Positions 17,265 to 27,143 are shown, counted from the stretch's first letter. The stretch is 64,000 bases of DNA from Microbispora sp. ZYX-F-249 (GCF_039649665.1 NZ_JBDJAW010000007.1:124001-188000); one strand, 5' to 3'. The notes: generated by a model from the letters alone, not told the origin. A program made the numbers and translations.

Positions 17265-19286
17265 ATGGACGAGAACCCCCCAGCCTTTCCCGCGCGGGCG
17301 GTGGCCTGGGCGATGGCGGCCGCGGCGCTGCTCCTGACCCTCCTGGGAGTGCTGGTCCAGGCCGGCCTCCCCGCGCAGTGGCAGCCGAAGCCCCCGCTCA
17401 CGCCGGACTTCGGCGTCGCGCTCACGTTCCCCGTCACGGGAGCGTTCCTGGTGTCCCAGCGGCCCCGGCTCAGCCTCGCGTGGCTGATCTGCGCGGGCGG
17501 GCTGCTCGGCTCGGGAAACGTCGCCTTCACCGCGCTCTCCTTCCACTGGGCATGGCAGGGCGAGATGGGAGCGGCCAACGCGGGCCGCGTGATCGCCATC
17601 GTGTGCTGGGCGGTGGCGGGGCTCATGCTGGCGATCCTGCTCCCGCTCTGCTCGCCCAACGGACGGCTCCCCTCGCGCCGCTGGCTCTGGGTGGTCGTGC
17701 TGGGCGCCGCCGCCACGGTCACCGAGGTCGTCCTGGCCCTGCTGCGGCCCGACCCCGCCCGCGCGGCGTACGCCTGGCCCGAGGTGATCCACAATCCGCT
17801 GGAGGTCAGGGCCCTCGTCCCCTACTACACGACGGCGTGGACGGTGCTCGACTACACGGTCCGGACTTGTGTGGTCGCGGCGTTCGCCTCGCTCGTGCTG
17901 CGGCTGCGGCGCGCCGATCCCGTGACGCGGCGGCAGATCGCGTGGCCCCTCACCGCCTTCGCGGGGTATGTCGCGCTGTACCTGATGGGCGAGTCGTGGT
18001 GGGTGCCCGCGACGCTGTGGACGGCGCTCATCCCGTTCGCGATCCTCTTCGCGGCGCTGCGCTACCGGCTGTACGGCATCGACACGGTGATCAGCCGGAC
18101 CTTCGTCACCGCCGGGCTCCTGGTCGTGGTCAGTGCCGTCTACTTCGGCGCGGGGGCGGTCTCCAGCCTGGTCGTCTCCGGATACCACCAGGTGGCCGGG
18201 CTCGCGGCGGCGCTGTTCGCGGGCGGGTTCTTCCAGCCGCTGCGCCGCGCTCTGCTGCGCGTGGCCGACCGCGCGCTGTACGGCAGGGTGGGCGATCCCG
18301 CGCTGCTCGCCGAACGACTGACGCAGGAGGTGCGGCGGGCCGACCCCGCCGACGCGCTGGCGTCGGTGGTGACGGTCGTGCGCGAGGGCCTGGCCGTGGA
18401 GGGGGTCGCCGTCGAGATCGCCGACGGCAGGCCCCGCTACGTGGAGAGCGGCCATGTGGGGCCGACGCCGCGCGAGGTGCCGCTGGTCTGGCACGGCGAG
18501 CCGGTGGGCCGGCTGCTCCTCGGCCCGCCGGGTGCCCGGCGGTTCGCCGCCGCCCACGACGAGCGGGTGCTCGGCACGCTGCTGCCCTACGTGGCCGATG
18601 TCGCCCACGCCGTACGGATGGCCGCCGACCTCCAGCGCTCGCGCGAGCGCATCCTCGCCGCCCGCGAGGAGGAGCGCCGGCGGCTGCGCCGCGACCTGCA
18701 CGACGGGCTCGGCCAGACGCTCGGGGCGATGGCGATGACGATCAACATGGCCAGGGTCAACCTGGCCAAGTCCCCGGCCACGGCCGACGACCTGCTGCGG
18801 GACCTGCGGAGCGGCATGGACGCGGTGGCCGGCGACATCCGCGAGCTCGTGTACGGCCTGCGGCCCCCGGCCCTCGACGACCTGGGGCTGGCGGGAGCCG
18901 TACGGGCACTGGCGGAGGAGACCCTGCCCGCGGGGACGGACGGCGTCGAGGACGTCTCGGTGCGGGTGGAGGGCGATCTCACCGGGCTCCCGGCCGCCGT
19001 GGAGGTCGCGGTCTACCGCATCGTGCAGGAGGCGCTGAACAACGTGCGCCGTCATGCCCGGGCCACCCGGGTCAAAGTGGGCGTCACCCGCGCCCCGGCC
19101 GGGGACGGCGGCGAGCTGCGGGTGCGGGTCGCCGACGACGGCATCGGCCCGCCCGCCCGGCTGCGCGCGGGAGTGGGCATGTCCTCGATGCGCGAGCGCG
19201 CGGCCGAGCTGGGCGGAAGCTGCGTGGTCACCGCGCCGGAGACCGGCGGCACCGTCGTCGAGGCCCGGTTCCCCCTCGCCGCCTGA
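17265..19286 (+). CDS. Membrane sensor histidine kinase (HisKA_3 type), paralogue of the kinase at 12414
   Basis: Encodes 673 aa from the ATG at 17265; an ATG at 17211 is possible but the added residues are unlike a membrane N-terminus. Multiple spans run to about residue 340, then a cytosolic segment, the H-box EEERRRLRRDLHDGLGQTLG, and a HATPase_c domain with IVQEALNNVRRHA and ADDGIGPPARLRAGVGMSSM. Unlike its paralogue it lacks the N-terminal repeat region. The SARP/response-regulator fusion follows 286 nt downstream on the same strand and is the obvious phosphotransfer partner. Confidence 0.9.
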   Translation: MDENPPAFPARAVAWAMAAAALLLTLLGVLVQAGLPAQWQPKPPLTPDFGVALTFPVTGAFLVSQRPRLSLAWLICAGGLLGSGNVAFTALSFHWAWQGEMGAANAGRVIAIVCWAVAGLMLAILLPLCSPNGRLPSRRWLWVVVLGAAATVTEVVLALLRPDPARAAYAWPEVIHNPLEVRALVPYYTTAWTVLDYTVRTCVVAAFASLVLRLRRADPVTRRQIAWPLTAFAGYVALYLMGESWWVPATLWTALIPFAILFAALRYRLYGIDTVISRTFVTAGLLVVVSAVYFGAGAVSSLVVSGYHQVAGLAAALFAGGFFQPLRRALLRVADRALYGRVGDPALLAERLTQEVRRADPADALASVVTVVREGLAVEGVAVEIADGRPRYVESGHVGPTPREVPLVWHGEPVGRLLLGPPGARRFAAAHDERVLGTLLPYVADVAHAVRMAADLQRSRERILAAREEERRRLRRDLHDGLGQTLGAMAMTINMARVNLAKSPATADDLLRDLRSGMDAVAGDIRELVYGLRPPALDDLGLAGAVRALAEETLPAGTDGVEDVSVRVEGDLTGLPAAVEVAVYRIVQEALNNVRRHARATRVKVGVTRAPAGDGGELRVRVADDGIGPPARLRAGVGMSSMRERAAELGGSCVVTAPETGGTVVEARFPLAA

Positions 19287-19330
19287 CAACCGCAGGACCA
19301 TCGCGGGCGGCCCCTCCCCGGCGAGGCCGC

Positions 19331-19450
19331 GGACGCGTCGCGAACCGGCCCGCGAGCGCGTGGCGCCCCAGCCCGGGCGCGCGTCACGAACCCGCCCGCG
19401 GACGTGTGACGAACCGCCCGGGGACGCGTCGCGAACCGGCCTGCGGGCGC
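19331..19450. repeat. Degenerate GC-rich repeat between kinase and regulator genes
   Basis: GGACGCGTCGCGAACCGGCC occurs exactly at 19331-19350 and 19422-19441. Related copies between them (CGCGTCACGAACCCGCCC, GACGTGTGACGAACCGCCC) give about five units of 22-26 bp. The remaining gap to 19572 shows no gene. Confidence 0.6.
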
Positions 19451-19572
19451 CGCGAGCCGCGACCGGCGCCGGGTCCGCGACCGGCGGTCATGACCCGGCC
19501 GCCCGCCTCGTGACCCAACCGAGAGGCGGCCGGCACGCCCGGGGCGGTCAGTGCCCTTACGCTTACCGTGCG

Positions 19573-21069
19573 ATGGTGACTTTTCGTGCTCTTGGGCCGT
19601 TCGAGGCGATTGCCGATGGCGAGACGCTCGACCTCGGCGGGCAGCGGCAGCAGGCCGTGCTCGCCCGGTTGCTCGTGGCCGGAGGGCGCGCCGTACCGGT
19701 GAGCGTGCTGATCGACGAGCTGTGGCCGGGCGGGCCGCCCGCCCAGGCGCTGTCCACGATCCAGGGGTACGTCTCCCGCCTGCGGCGGGCCCTCGAACCC
19801 CACCGCGCGCCGCGCGAGGAGGCGGGCGTCCTGGTGTCCGCCCCGCCCGGTTACGCGCTGCGGGCGAAGGTCGAGGACGTGGACTCCTGGCGCTTCGAGC
19901 ACCTGGTCAAGAGCGACCACGACGGCCCTGCCGCGACGCTGGAGCGGATGGAGACGGCCCTCTCCCTGTGGCGCGGGCCGGCGCTGGCCGGGTTCCAGGA
20001 GCTCATGTGGGCGCAGACCGAGGCCACACGGCTGGACGAGCTTCGCCTGCTCGCCGTGGAGCGCCGCGCGGACGCCGCGCTGCGGCTGGGCCGCACCGGC
20101 CCGATGATCCCCGACCTGGAGGCGCACGCCTCGGCGTACCCGTTGCGGGAGGAGGCCTGGCGGCTTCTCGCGCTCGCGCTCTACCGCGCGGGACGGCAGG
20201 GCGACGCGCTCGGCGCGCTGCGGCGCGCCAGGGAGGCGCTGCGCGACGAGCTCGGGCTCGACCTCGGCCCCACCCTGCAGCGGCTGGAGCAGGACATCCT
20301 CGTCCAGGCCGGGCATCTGGACGCCCCGGCCCCGGCCGCCGGCGGACAGGTCGTGGGGGGCTCCGCGCCCGCGCCGTCCGGCCCGGCCGCGCCCGAAGGG
20401 CTGTCCGCCGGCCCGGGGGCGCTGCGCGTGGTGATCGCCGACGACCAGGCCCTGGTGCGCACCGGTCTCAAGGTCATCCTCGACAGCGAGCCGGGGCTCG
20501 ACCTCGTCGGGGAGGCGGAGAACGGCGAGCAGGCGATCTCGCTCGTCCAGTCGGCACGGCCCGACGTGGTGCTCATGGACATCCAGATGCCGCGGCTGGA
20601 CGGGCTGGCGGCGGCCCGGCGGATCCTCGCGGCGGAGGCGCCGCCGAAGGTGATCATGATGACCACGTTCGGCACCGACGAGAACCTCTACGCGGCGCTG
20701 CGGGCCGGCGTGAGCGGCTTCGTGCTGAAGACCTCCGCCCCCGAGCAGCTCATCGCGGCGATCCGCGCCGCCGTCGCGGGTGACGCGCTGCTCGACCCGG
20801 CGGTCACCACGCATCTCATCGCGGCCTTCGCCGGGCGGCGGGACCCGGCGGCCCCGGAGGGCCTGTCCGACTCCGACATCGACCTGATCAAGCTCGTCGC
20901 CCGGGGCTTCACCAACCGGCAGATCGCGATGACGCTGGCCGTGCCGGAACAGGAGGTCGCCGACGAGGTCACGGCGCTGCTGCGCGGCCTGGGCCTGGTC
21001 GACCGCGCCCAGCTCGTGGTCCTGGCGTACGAAAGAGGGCTGGTCAGCCCCGGGTCACCGGGCGACTGA
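19573..21069 (+). CDS. SARP-family regulator fused to a response regulator (wHTH-BTAD-REC-HTH)
   Basis: Encodes 498 aa. Residues 1-95 are an OmpR-type winged helix of the SARP kind (LLVAGGRAVPVSVLIDELWP...IQGYVSRLRRAL). Residues 100-245 are a bacterial transcriptional activation domain (WRGPALAGF...LREEAWRLLALALYRAGRQGDAL). After a 35-residue linker, residues 284-400 are a receiver domain with D290/D291, phospho-accepting D336 (VVLMDIQMP) and K386. Residues 430-493 resemble a LuxR HTH but begin LSDSDIDLIKLVARGFTNRQIA, so the domain is degenerate. The protein thus has two DNA-binding modules around a phosphorylation switch. The histidine kinase gene is immediately upstream. Confidence 0.9.
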   Translation: MVTFRALGPFEAIADGETLDLGGQRQQAVLARLLVAGGRAVPVSVLIDELWPGGPPAQALSTIQGYVSRLRRALEPHRAPREEAGVLVSAPPGYALRAKVEDVDSWRFEHLVKSDHDGPAATLERMETALSLWRGPALAGFQELMWAQTEATRLDELRLLAVERRADAALRLGRTGPMIPDLEAHASAYPLREEAWRLLALALYRAGRQGDALGALRRAREALRDELGLDLGPTLQRLEQDILVQAGHLDAPAPAAGGQVVGGSAPAPSGPAAPEGLSAGPGALRVVIADDQALVRTGLKVILDSEPGLDLVGEAENGEQAISLVQSARPDVVLMDIQMPRLDGLAAARRILAAEAPPKVIMMTTFGTDENLYAALRAGVSGFVLKTSAPEQLIAAIRAAVAGDALLDPAVTTHLIAAFAGRRDPAAPEGLSDSDIDLIKLVARGFTNRQIAMTLAVPEQEVADEVTALLRGLGLVDRAQLVVLAYERGLVSPGSPGD

Positions 21070-21119
21070 GCCTTATCGTCGCTTTGACGACAAATAATCG
21101 GACACCTTAGGGTGGGACC

Positions 21120-22868
21120 GTGGCTCAACTGCGTATCGCTCTCGCCCAGACCAATCCGGTCGTCGGTGACATCGCCGGCAACGCCGACATGCTCGTCGAG
21201 TGGACCCGCAGGGCCGCCGGCCGCGGCGCGCACCTCGTGGTGTTCCCCGAGATGTTCCTGACCGGCTACCCGGCCGAGGACCTGGTGCTCCGGTCCTCGT
21301 TCGTGGAGGCGTCGATCACGGCGCTGTCGAAGGCGGCCGCGCGCCTCGCCGGCGAGGGCCTCGGGGACATCCCCGTGGTGGTGGGCTACCTCGACCGCGC
21401 CGACCTCGCCCCGCGCGTCGGCCAGCCCAAGGGCGCCCCGCTCGACGCGGTCGCCCTGCTGCACGAGGGCCGGGTGGTGACGAAGTCGGCCAAGCACCAC
21501 CTGCCGAACTACGGGGTGTTCGACGAGTACCGCTACTTCGTGCGCGGCGACCGCCTGCCGATCTTCCGCCTGCACGGCGTGGACGTCGCCGTGGCCGTGT
21601 GCGAGGACCTGTGGCAGGACGGCGGTCCCGTCTCCGTGGTCGCCGAGGCCGGCGCCGGGCTGCTCGTCGTCCCCAACGGCTCGCCGTACGAGACGAACAA
21701 GGACGACGTGCGGCTGGAGCTGTGCGCGCGGCGGGCCCGCGAGGCGGGCTGCGCGCTGGCGTACGTGAACATGGTCGGCGGCCAGGACGAGCTGGTCTTC
21801 GACGGCGACTCTCTCGTCGTGGACGCCTCCGGGGAACTGGTCGCCCGCGCGCCGCAGTTCGAGGAGGACCTGTTCGTCACCGACCTGGAGCTCCCGGAGG
21901 GCACGGGCGAGCTCGGCGAGTCCCGCCACGACGCGCACGACGGCACGGTCATCACGGTCGAGCGGGTGCTGCTGTCCGCCGCGCCCGTCGAGCCGTACGA
22001 GCCGGAGACGCCGGTCGTCGCCGAGCGGCTGGACGACCTGGCGGAGATCTACCAGGCGCTCGTGCTCGGCGTGCGCGACTACGTGCGCAAGAACGGCTTC
22101 CGGTCGGTCATCCTCGGTCTGTCCGGCGGCATCGACTCCGCCCTCGTCGCCACGATCGCCGCCGACGCCGTCGGGCCCGAGCGGGTCCATGTGGTGCTCA
22201 TGCCCTCGCGCTACTCCTCGGACCACTCGATCACCGACGCGGAGGAGCTGGTGCGCCGCCAGGGGGTCAACGCGCAGGTCGTCCCGATCGCCGACATCGT
22301 CTCGGCGTTCGAGAAGGAGATCGAGCTGCACGGCCTGGCGGCCGAGAACCTGCAGGCCCGCGTGCGCGGCATGCTGCTGATGAGCCTGTCGAACGAGCAC
22401 GGGCACCTGGTGCTGACCACCGGCAACAAGAGCGAGCTGGCGACCGGCTACTCCACGTTGTACGGCGACTCGGCGGGCGGGTTCGCCCCCATCAAGGACG
22501 TCCTCAAGAGCGTGGTCTGGAAGCTCGCGGAGTGGCGCAACGCCCAGCCCGGGCAGCCCCCGATCCCGGAGAACTCCATCACCAAGGAGCCGAGCGCGGA
22601 GCTGCGGCCCGACCAGCGCGACACCGACTCCCTCCCGCCGTACGACGTGCTCGACCGGCTGCTGCGCGACTACGTCGAGCGGGACATGGGCCGGGACGAG
22701 CTGGTCGCCGCCGGCCACGACCCCGAGCTGGTCACGAAGATCATCCGCCTGGTGGACCTCGCGGAGTACAAGCGCCGCCAGTACCCGCCGGGTCCCAAGA
22801 TCACGCCGAAGAACTTCGGCCGCGACCGCCGCCTGCCCATCACGACCCGCTGGCGCGAGCGGCTCTAG
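21120..22868 (+). CDS. nadE: Glutamine-dependent NAD+ synthetase
   Basis: Encodes 582 aa of the two-domain enzyme that amidates deamido-NAD+ with glutamine-derived ammonia and ATP. The N-terminal nitrilase-type glutaminase shows its triad: Glu in VVFPEMFLTGYP, Lys in TKSAKHHLPNYG, Cys in AVAVCEDLWQDGG. The C-terminal synthetase has the ATP-pyrophosphatase loop GLSGGIDSALVA and LTTGNKSELATGYSTLYGD. The GTG start follows AGGGTGGG. Glutamine dependence links it to the nearby GlnE and glutamine synthetase genes. Confidence 0.96.
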   Translation: MAQLRIALAQTNPVVGDIAGNADMLVEWTRRAAGRGAHLVVFPEMFLTGYPAEDLVLRSSFVEASITALSKAAARLAGEGLGDIPVVVGYLDRADLAPRVGQPKGAPLDAVALLHEGRVVTKSAKHHLPNYGVFDEYRYFVRGDRLPIFRLHGVDVAVAVCEDLWQDGGPVSVVAEAGAGLLVVPNGSPYETNKDDVRLELCARRAREAGCALAYVNMVGGQDELVFDGDSLVVDASGELVARAPQFEEDLFVTDLELPEGTGELGESRHDAHDGTVITVERVLLSAAPVEPYEPETPVVAERLDDLAEIYQALVLGVRDYVRKNGFRSVILGLSGGIDSALVATIAADAVGPERVHVVLMPSRYSSDHSITDAEELVRRQGVNAQVVPIADIVSAFEKEIELHGLAAENLQARVRGMLLMSLSNEHGHLVLTTGNKSELATGYSTLYGDSAGGFAPIKDVLKSVVWKLAEWRNAQPGQPPIPENSITKEPSAELRPDQRDTDSLPPYDVLDRLLRDYVERDMGRDELVAAGHDPELVTKIIRLVDLAEYKRRQYPPGPKITPKNFGRDRRLPITTRWRERL

Positions 22869-22894
22869 GGAGGTGTCCGCGAGCCGGGCCCGGG

Positions 22895-22974
22895 CCGCGA
22901 ACACCGTGACCCGACCGCGAACACCGTGACCCGGCCGCGAACGCCGTGACCCGGCCGCGAACACCGTGACCGGT
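22895..22974. repeat. 20-bp tandem repeat, four units
   Basis: Unit CCGCGAACACCGTGACCCGA repeats exactly every 20 bp at 22895, 22915, 22935 and 22955 with one or two changes per copy. It begins 26 nt after the nadE stop and runs into the terminator hairpin. There are no spacers, so it is not CRISPR. Confidence 0.85.
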
Positions 22975-23001
22975 GCCGGGCAGGCGTCCGGCACCGGTCA
23001 C
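22966..23001. terminator. Bidirectional hairpin between nadE and tetR
   Basis: GTGACCGGTGCCGG and CCGGCACCGGTCAC form a perfect 14-bp stem around an 8-nt loop. It lies between two convergent genes. No U-tract is present, as is common in actinomycete terminators. Confidence 0.7.
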
Positions 23002-23055
23002 GGCGTCACGTCAGGGCGTCGCCGGCGACATCCGCCGACGGGGTGAGGGGCCCGG

Positions 23056-23685
23056 TTACGGCTCGGGAGTGGAGGGCCGGGGCCGGAAGCCCTTGAGCGC
23101 CTCGTCGACGATCCGCTCGGGCAGGTCGGCCTGGTGGTCGCCGGAGTGAGACCACTTCGTGGACCAGATCATGGCCCCGCTGAGCAGCGCCAGCGCCATG
23201 TCGACGTCGAGGTCCGCGCGCAGTTCGCCGGTCTCCATGCCTCGGCGCAGGACGGCCGCCACGACCGCCCTGCGCGGCTCCACGGCCAGCTCGCGGAACC
23301 GCTCCGCCAGCCGGGGATGCCGCTCGGAGTCGCTCATGGCGATGTTCATGATGCAGCGGGTGCGGTGGTGGCGGGACTCCTCCTGGATCACCCGGAGATA
23401 GGTCACCAGGTCGTCCCGCACGGTTCCGCCCTGCGGCAGCGGGATCGGCGGCTTGAGCGTCGCCAGGGCGTCCACCACCAGGTCCTCCTTGTTGGACCAC
23501 CGGCGATAGATCGTGGTCTTCCCGACACCGGCGCGGCCGGCGATCGACTCGATGGACAGCTCCGAAACCCCGATGCCCTCACCGAGCAGTTCGAGAGTGG
23601 CCTCGATGATCGACCGATCCGCCTTCTCGCTGCGCGGGCGGCCCGCCGGGCGGGCCACCCCTTCAGCCGTCTGCTGCGTCTTCAT
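23056..23685 (-). CDS. TetR-family transcriptional regulator
   Basis: Encodes 209 aa. The N-terminal TetR helix-turn-helix spans about residues 24-70 (LSIESIAGRAGVGKTTIYRRWSNKEDLVVDAL), and the C-terminal ligand domain is of the TetR_C type. The start is 7 nt beyond the stop of the MFS gene on the same strand, so the two are almost certainly co-transcribed. It is the likely repressor of that drug exporter. Confidence 0.93.
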   Translation of the reverse strand: MKTQQTAEGVARPAGRPRSEKADRSIIEATLELLGEGIGVSELSIESIAGRAGVGKTTIYRRWSNKEDLVVDALATLKPPIPLPQGGTVRDDLVTYLRVIQEESRHHRTRCIMNIAMSDSERHPRLAERFRELAVEPRRAVVAAVLRRGMETGELRADLDVDMALALLSGAMIWSTKWSHSGDHQADLPERIVDEALKGFRPRPSTPEP

Positions 23686-23692
23686 GGCGAGT

Positions 23693-25255
23693 TCACACTA
23701 CCGCCGTCTCCTTTTCGGTCTCAGCCGTGGGGACCACGGCCTCGACCGAAGCCTTGCCCGGCATCCAGCGGGCCACCACGAGGGTGCCGACGAGGGCGAC
23801 GAAGGCCGATCCGAGGGCCGCCCAGTGGACGCCGGTGACGAACGCGGCGTTCGCGGCGTCGAGCAGGCTCGCGCCCCGCGCGCCCAGGTTGCCGGCGACG
23901 CCGGCCGCACCCGAGATGGACTCGATCACGACGTGGCGCAGCTGCTCCGGCAGGGCGGTGACCTTGTCCTCCATGTCGCTGCGGTAGCTGGCGGACAGGA
24001 CCGCGCCGAGGATGGCGATGCCCAGTGTGCCGCCGACCTGCCGGACGACGTTGCTCATCGAGGAGCCCACACCGGCCTTCTCCCGCGGCAGCGCGTTCAT
24101 GATGGCCGTGGTCGCCGGGGGCATGATGTTGGCCATCGCCGCACCCTGGACGAAGCCGAGGGCCAGCAGGATCCAGATCGGCGTGTCCACCTCCACCAGG
24201 GCGTACGCCGCGAGGACCAGCGTGATGACGAGCATCGCGACCGTGCCGACGGCCCGCGCGCCGTACTTCTGCACCATGCGCGCGCTCTGCGGCGCGAAGA
24301 TCAGCTGGGCGGCCGCGAACGGCAGCACGAGCGCACCCGACTGCAGCGGCGAGTAGCCCCGGACGATCTGCCAGTAGAAGGCCAGGAAGAACATCACACC
24401 CATGGCCGCGAAGAACACGAGGCCGACGGTGGCGATCGCGGTGGAGAAGCCGGCGTTGCGGAAGTTGCGCACGTCGAAGGCGGGGTGGTCGATCCGGCTC
24501 TCGTACCAGACGAACGCGGCGAGGATCGCCAGACCCAGCAGCGTCGGCACGATGACCGAGACGTCGGCGACGGTGCCGAGGTCGCTGATGCGGACGATGC
24601 CGTAGACGAGGCTGATCAGGCCGAGAATGGACAGCAGCACGCCGACCGGGTCGAGGCCGGCCTTGTTGGGGTCCTTGGAGTCGGGCACGATCGTGGCGAT
24701 CAGCGCGAGACCGACGAGCACGATGGGCACGTTGACAAGGAAGACCGAACCCCACCAGAAGTGCTCGAGCAGCACGCCCCCCGTGATCGGGCCGATCGCC
24801 ACGGCGATGCCGACGCCGCCGGCCCAGATGCCGATCGCCTTGCCCCGCTCGTGGATCGGGAAGACGTTCGAGATGACCGCCAGCGTCGCCGGCATGATGG
24901 CGGCGCCGCCGAGGCCCATCAGCGCCCTCGCCGCGATGAGCTGCATCGGGTCCTGGGCGTAGGCGCTGGCGAGGGAGGCCAGCCCGAACAGGACCATGCC
25001 GGTCATGAGCATCCGCTTACGCCCGTAGCGGTCGCCCAGCACCCCGAAGGTGAACAGCAGGCCGGCGAACACCAGCGTGTAGGAGTTCATCGCCCATTCG
25101 AGCTCGCTCTGCGTCGCGCCCAGGCCGTGAACGGGATCGGCGATCGTCTTGATCGCCACGTTGAGGATGGTGTTGTCGAGGACGACTGCCAGCAGGCTGA
25201 ACACCATCACGCCGAGGACCTGCCATCGGCGTGGGTGACCGTTGTGTGCTTCCAC
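23693..25255 (-). CDS. DHA2-family (EmrB/QacA-like) MFS multidrug exporter
   Basis: Encodes 520 aa and about 14 spans from the GTG at 25255 (GGGGGA 3-4 nt upstream). The first span carries the DHA2 motif [15 protein letters not shown]. Motif A is [18 protein letters not shown] and motif C-like residues are GPITGGVLL. Likely exports drugs or dyes by proton antiport. It is the first gene of a two-gene unit with tetR. Confidence 0.93.
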   Translation of the reverse strand: MEAHNGHPRRWQVLGVMVFSLLAVVLDNTILNVAIKTIADPVHGLGATQSELEWAMNSYTLVFAGLLFTFGVLGDRYGRKRMLMTGMVLFGLASLASAYAQDPMQLIAARALMGLGGAAIMPATLAVISNVFPIHERGKAIGIWAGGVGIAVAIGPITGGVLLEHFWWGSVFLVNVPIVLVGLALIATIVPDSKDPNKAGLDPVGVLLSILGLISLVYGIVRISDLGTVADVSVIVPTLLGLAILAAFVWYESRIDHPAFDVRNFRNAGFSTAIATVGLVFFAAMGVMFFLAFYWQIVRGYSPLQSGALVLPFAAAQLIFAPQSARMVQKYGARAVGTVAMLVITLVLAAYALVEVDTPIWILLALGFVQGAAMANIMPPATTAIMNALPREKAGVGSSMSNVVRQVGGTLGIAILGAVLSASYRSDMEDKVTALPEQLRHVVIESISGAAGVAGNLGARGASLLDAANAAFVTGVHWAALGSAFVALVGTLVVARWMPGKASVEAVVPTAETEKETAVV

Positions 25256-25270
25256 AAATCCCCCATGATT

Positions 25271-25283
25271 TCGATACGATCGA
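25271..25283. promoter_or_regulatory. Candidate TetR operator upstream of the MFS gene
   Basis: TCGAT-ACG-ATCGA is a palindrome 15 nt upstream of the MFS start. The motif CGATACG recurs near 25316 within an AT-richer stretch that contains TTTCATAATC. This is the only promoter-like region before the MFS-tetR unit. Confidence 0.35.
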
Positions 25284-25430
25284 GTTTCGCAACGCAAGCG
25301 TAGCGCCAGGCATTCCGATACGCAACGGGCTCGTTTCATAATCCCGGCGGTGCCGCCATATCCGCTGGTCGATCGGGCGGAGGACGGATCCGGCCGTGAC
25401 CCGCGCGCTCGGGCCGCGCACGGCCACACA

Positions 25431-25475
25431 GGGTCGGGCAGGGTCGGGCAGGGTCGGGCAGGGTCGGGCAGGGTC
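25431..25475. repeat. 10-bp tandem repeat GGGTCGGGCA
   Basis: Four exact units (25431, 25441, 25451, 25461) and a partial fifth lie in the 383-nt gap between two MFS genes (25256-25638). Apart from this array and the promoter-like segment at 25270-25350, the gap holds nothing I can assign. Confidence 0.9.
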
Positions 25476-25638
25476 ACACCGGCGCCGCGGGGACGTCGCG
25501 GCGCGGCGCGCACCCCCTGTACATCCGCGCGGGGACCGGTTCTATTCCCGGTTGGGGGCGTGTCCCATCTCGGGGCGTACGGCGCACTTGGGGAGACCCG
25601 GCGGGAGAAGGGCCGGTTCTTCCACTCCCCGGCCTGTC

Positions 25639-26943
25639 CTACTCCCCGGCCGGGGCGGACGCGGAGGGTTCGGGTACGGGGGTCGCCGGCCCCGGAGTCG
25701 CGGGCACGGGGGTCGCCTGCACTGGGGTCGCCGGCACGGGGGTCACCGGCACGGGGACGGTCCCTTCCGCCTCGGCGGCGGCCGGAGCCTTCCGCCATAC
25801 GAGCCCGGCGAGCAGGGCCAGCGCGAGGCCGACCGCCCCGGCCACGGCGAAGGCCCAGGCGGGGCCGTGGGAGTCCAGGAGCCCGCCGGCGAGGGGCCCG
25901 GCCAGGGCGCCGCCGATCGTCAGCGAGGTGCCGTGCAGGCCCATCGCCTCCCCCCGGGCCGCCGCCGGGACGCGCCGGTTGACGGCGTCCACGGTGGACG
26001 ACAGCGCCGGTGCGCACAGCAGCCCGCCCGGCACCAGCGCCAGGCACAGCCAGCCCCAGCCCCCGCCGACCAGGCCCACCGGCGCGGTCAGCACGCACAG
26101 CCCGCCCGCGAGCAGCGCGGGCGACAGCCCCCGGGGCAGCGCGCCGTACACGAATCCGCCCACGAGCGAGAAGCCGCACCACAACGCGATGACCAGCCCG
26201 GTCCAGGCGGTCGCGCCGCCGGCCTTGAGCATCGCCACGACGCTCAGCTCGGTCGCGGTGAGCACGAAGGTCAGCCCGGACACCAGGCCGAGCAGGGCGA
26301 GCAGACCGGGCCGCAGCCACTGCCGCCGGGGGACCGCGATCGCCTGGCCCGCGTTCTCCTCGGCCGACCGCGTGGGCGGGTCGAGCAGGTACAGCGCCAC
26401 TCCCGAGCCCACGAGACCGGCGGCCACGCCGTACATCGTCGCGGTGCTGCCGAACGCGGTCACGCTCGCCACGGCGAGGGCGGGACCCACCATGTACGAC
26501 AACTCCACGCCCATCGAGTCGAGGGCGAAGCCGGTCTGGTGGTTCTCCACCGGCACCATCGCGGCGATGCACTGCCGGACGGCCCCGAACACGGGCTGGC
26601 TGAACAGCCCCCCGATCAGCGCCCCCGGCAGCAGCACGGCGTACGGCATCGACGGCGCGGCGCACCACACGCACAGTTGCACGACGGTCGTCACGGCCAT
26701 CACCGGGCGCAGCCCGCGGCGGTCGACCAAGCGCCCGACGAGCGGCGAGCCGACCGCGGCGCCCGCCATCGAGGCGGTGCCGACCAGTCCCGCCTGGAGG
26801 AACCCCAGATGCTGGCTGTTCACCACGTGCAGGGTCAGCGTCATTCCGGTGCCGGTCAGGGGGATTCTCGCGATCATGCCGACCAGCAGCAACGCCCGCA
26901 CGCCCGGCAGGGCGAGCACCCGCCGGTAACGATCAAAAGCCAT
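25639..26943 (-). CDS. MFS transporter with Pro/Thr repeat tail
   Basis: Encodes 434 aa and about 12 spans; AAGGAAC precedes the ATG by 6 nt. The motif [15 protein letters not shown] follows span 2 and [18 protein letters not shown] resembles the motif-C region. The transported molecule is unknown. After the last span ([14 protein letters not shown]) the C-terminus consists of [23 protein letters not shown] repeats encoded by 15-bp DNA units. Divergent from panB. Confidence 0.87.
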   Translation of the reverse strand: MAFDRYRRVLALPGVRALLLVGMIARIPLTGTGMTLTLHVVNSQHLGFLQAGLVGTASMAGAAVGSPLVGRLVDRRGLRPVMAVTTVVQLCVWCAAPSMPYAVLLPGALIGGLFSQPVFGAVRQCIAAMVPVENHQTGFALDSMGVELSYMVGPALAVASVTAFGSTATMYGVAAGLVGSGVALYLLDPPTRSAEENAGQAIAVPRRQWLRPGLLALLGLVSGLTFVLTATELSVVAMLKAGGATAWTGLVIALWCGFSLVGGFVYGALPRGLSPALLAGGLCVLTAPVGLVGGGWGWLCLALVPGGLLCAPALSSTVDAVNRRVPAAARGEAMGLHGTSLTIGGALAGPLAGGLLDSHGPAWAFAVAGAVGLALALLAGLVWRKAPAAAEAEGTVPVPVTPVPATPVQATPVPATPGPATPVPEPSASAPAGE

Positions 26944-27143
26944 TGTGGTTCCTTACCTCCGCACGGCATTGTGCCGGGCGCCTCCGACATCCCCGCCGCC
27001 GGGTCGCCCCATTTGCCCCATTTGCCGCATGAGTCGCACGGGCGGATTACCCCGCCCACTCGGGGTGTTCCAAGCCATGGCGACATGCAATGATCTGACT
27101 GTCCGGGGACGCCACAGGGGCGCCACGAGGCCTGGAGGTAGCC

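Noticed and set aside
17265-17270. Leaderless start for the second histidine kinase
   Set aside because: The nearest -10-like sequence (CATAAT at 17249-17254) is 10 nt before the ATG, longer than the 6-7 nt seen at the better candidates, and no good -35 is present.
22895-22974. Possible CRISPR-like array after nadE
   Set aside because: The 20-bp units are contiguous with no spacers and no cas gene is present; it is a simple tandem repeat.
26944-27143. Possible riboswitch upstream of panB
   Set aside because: I found no known riboswitch consensus or strong nested stems, only a CCCCATTTG direct repeat and an ordinary RBS.
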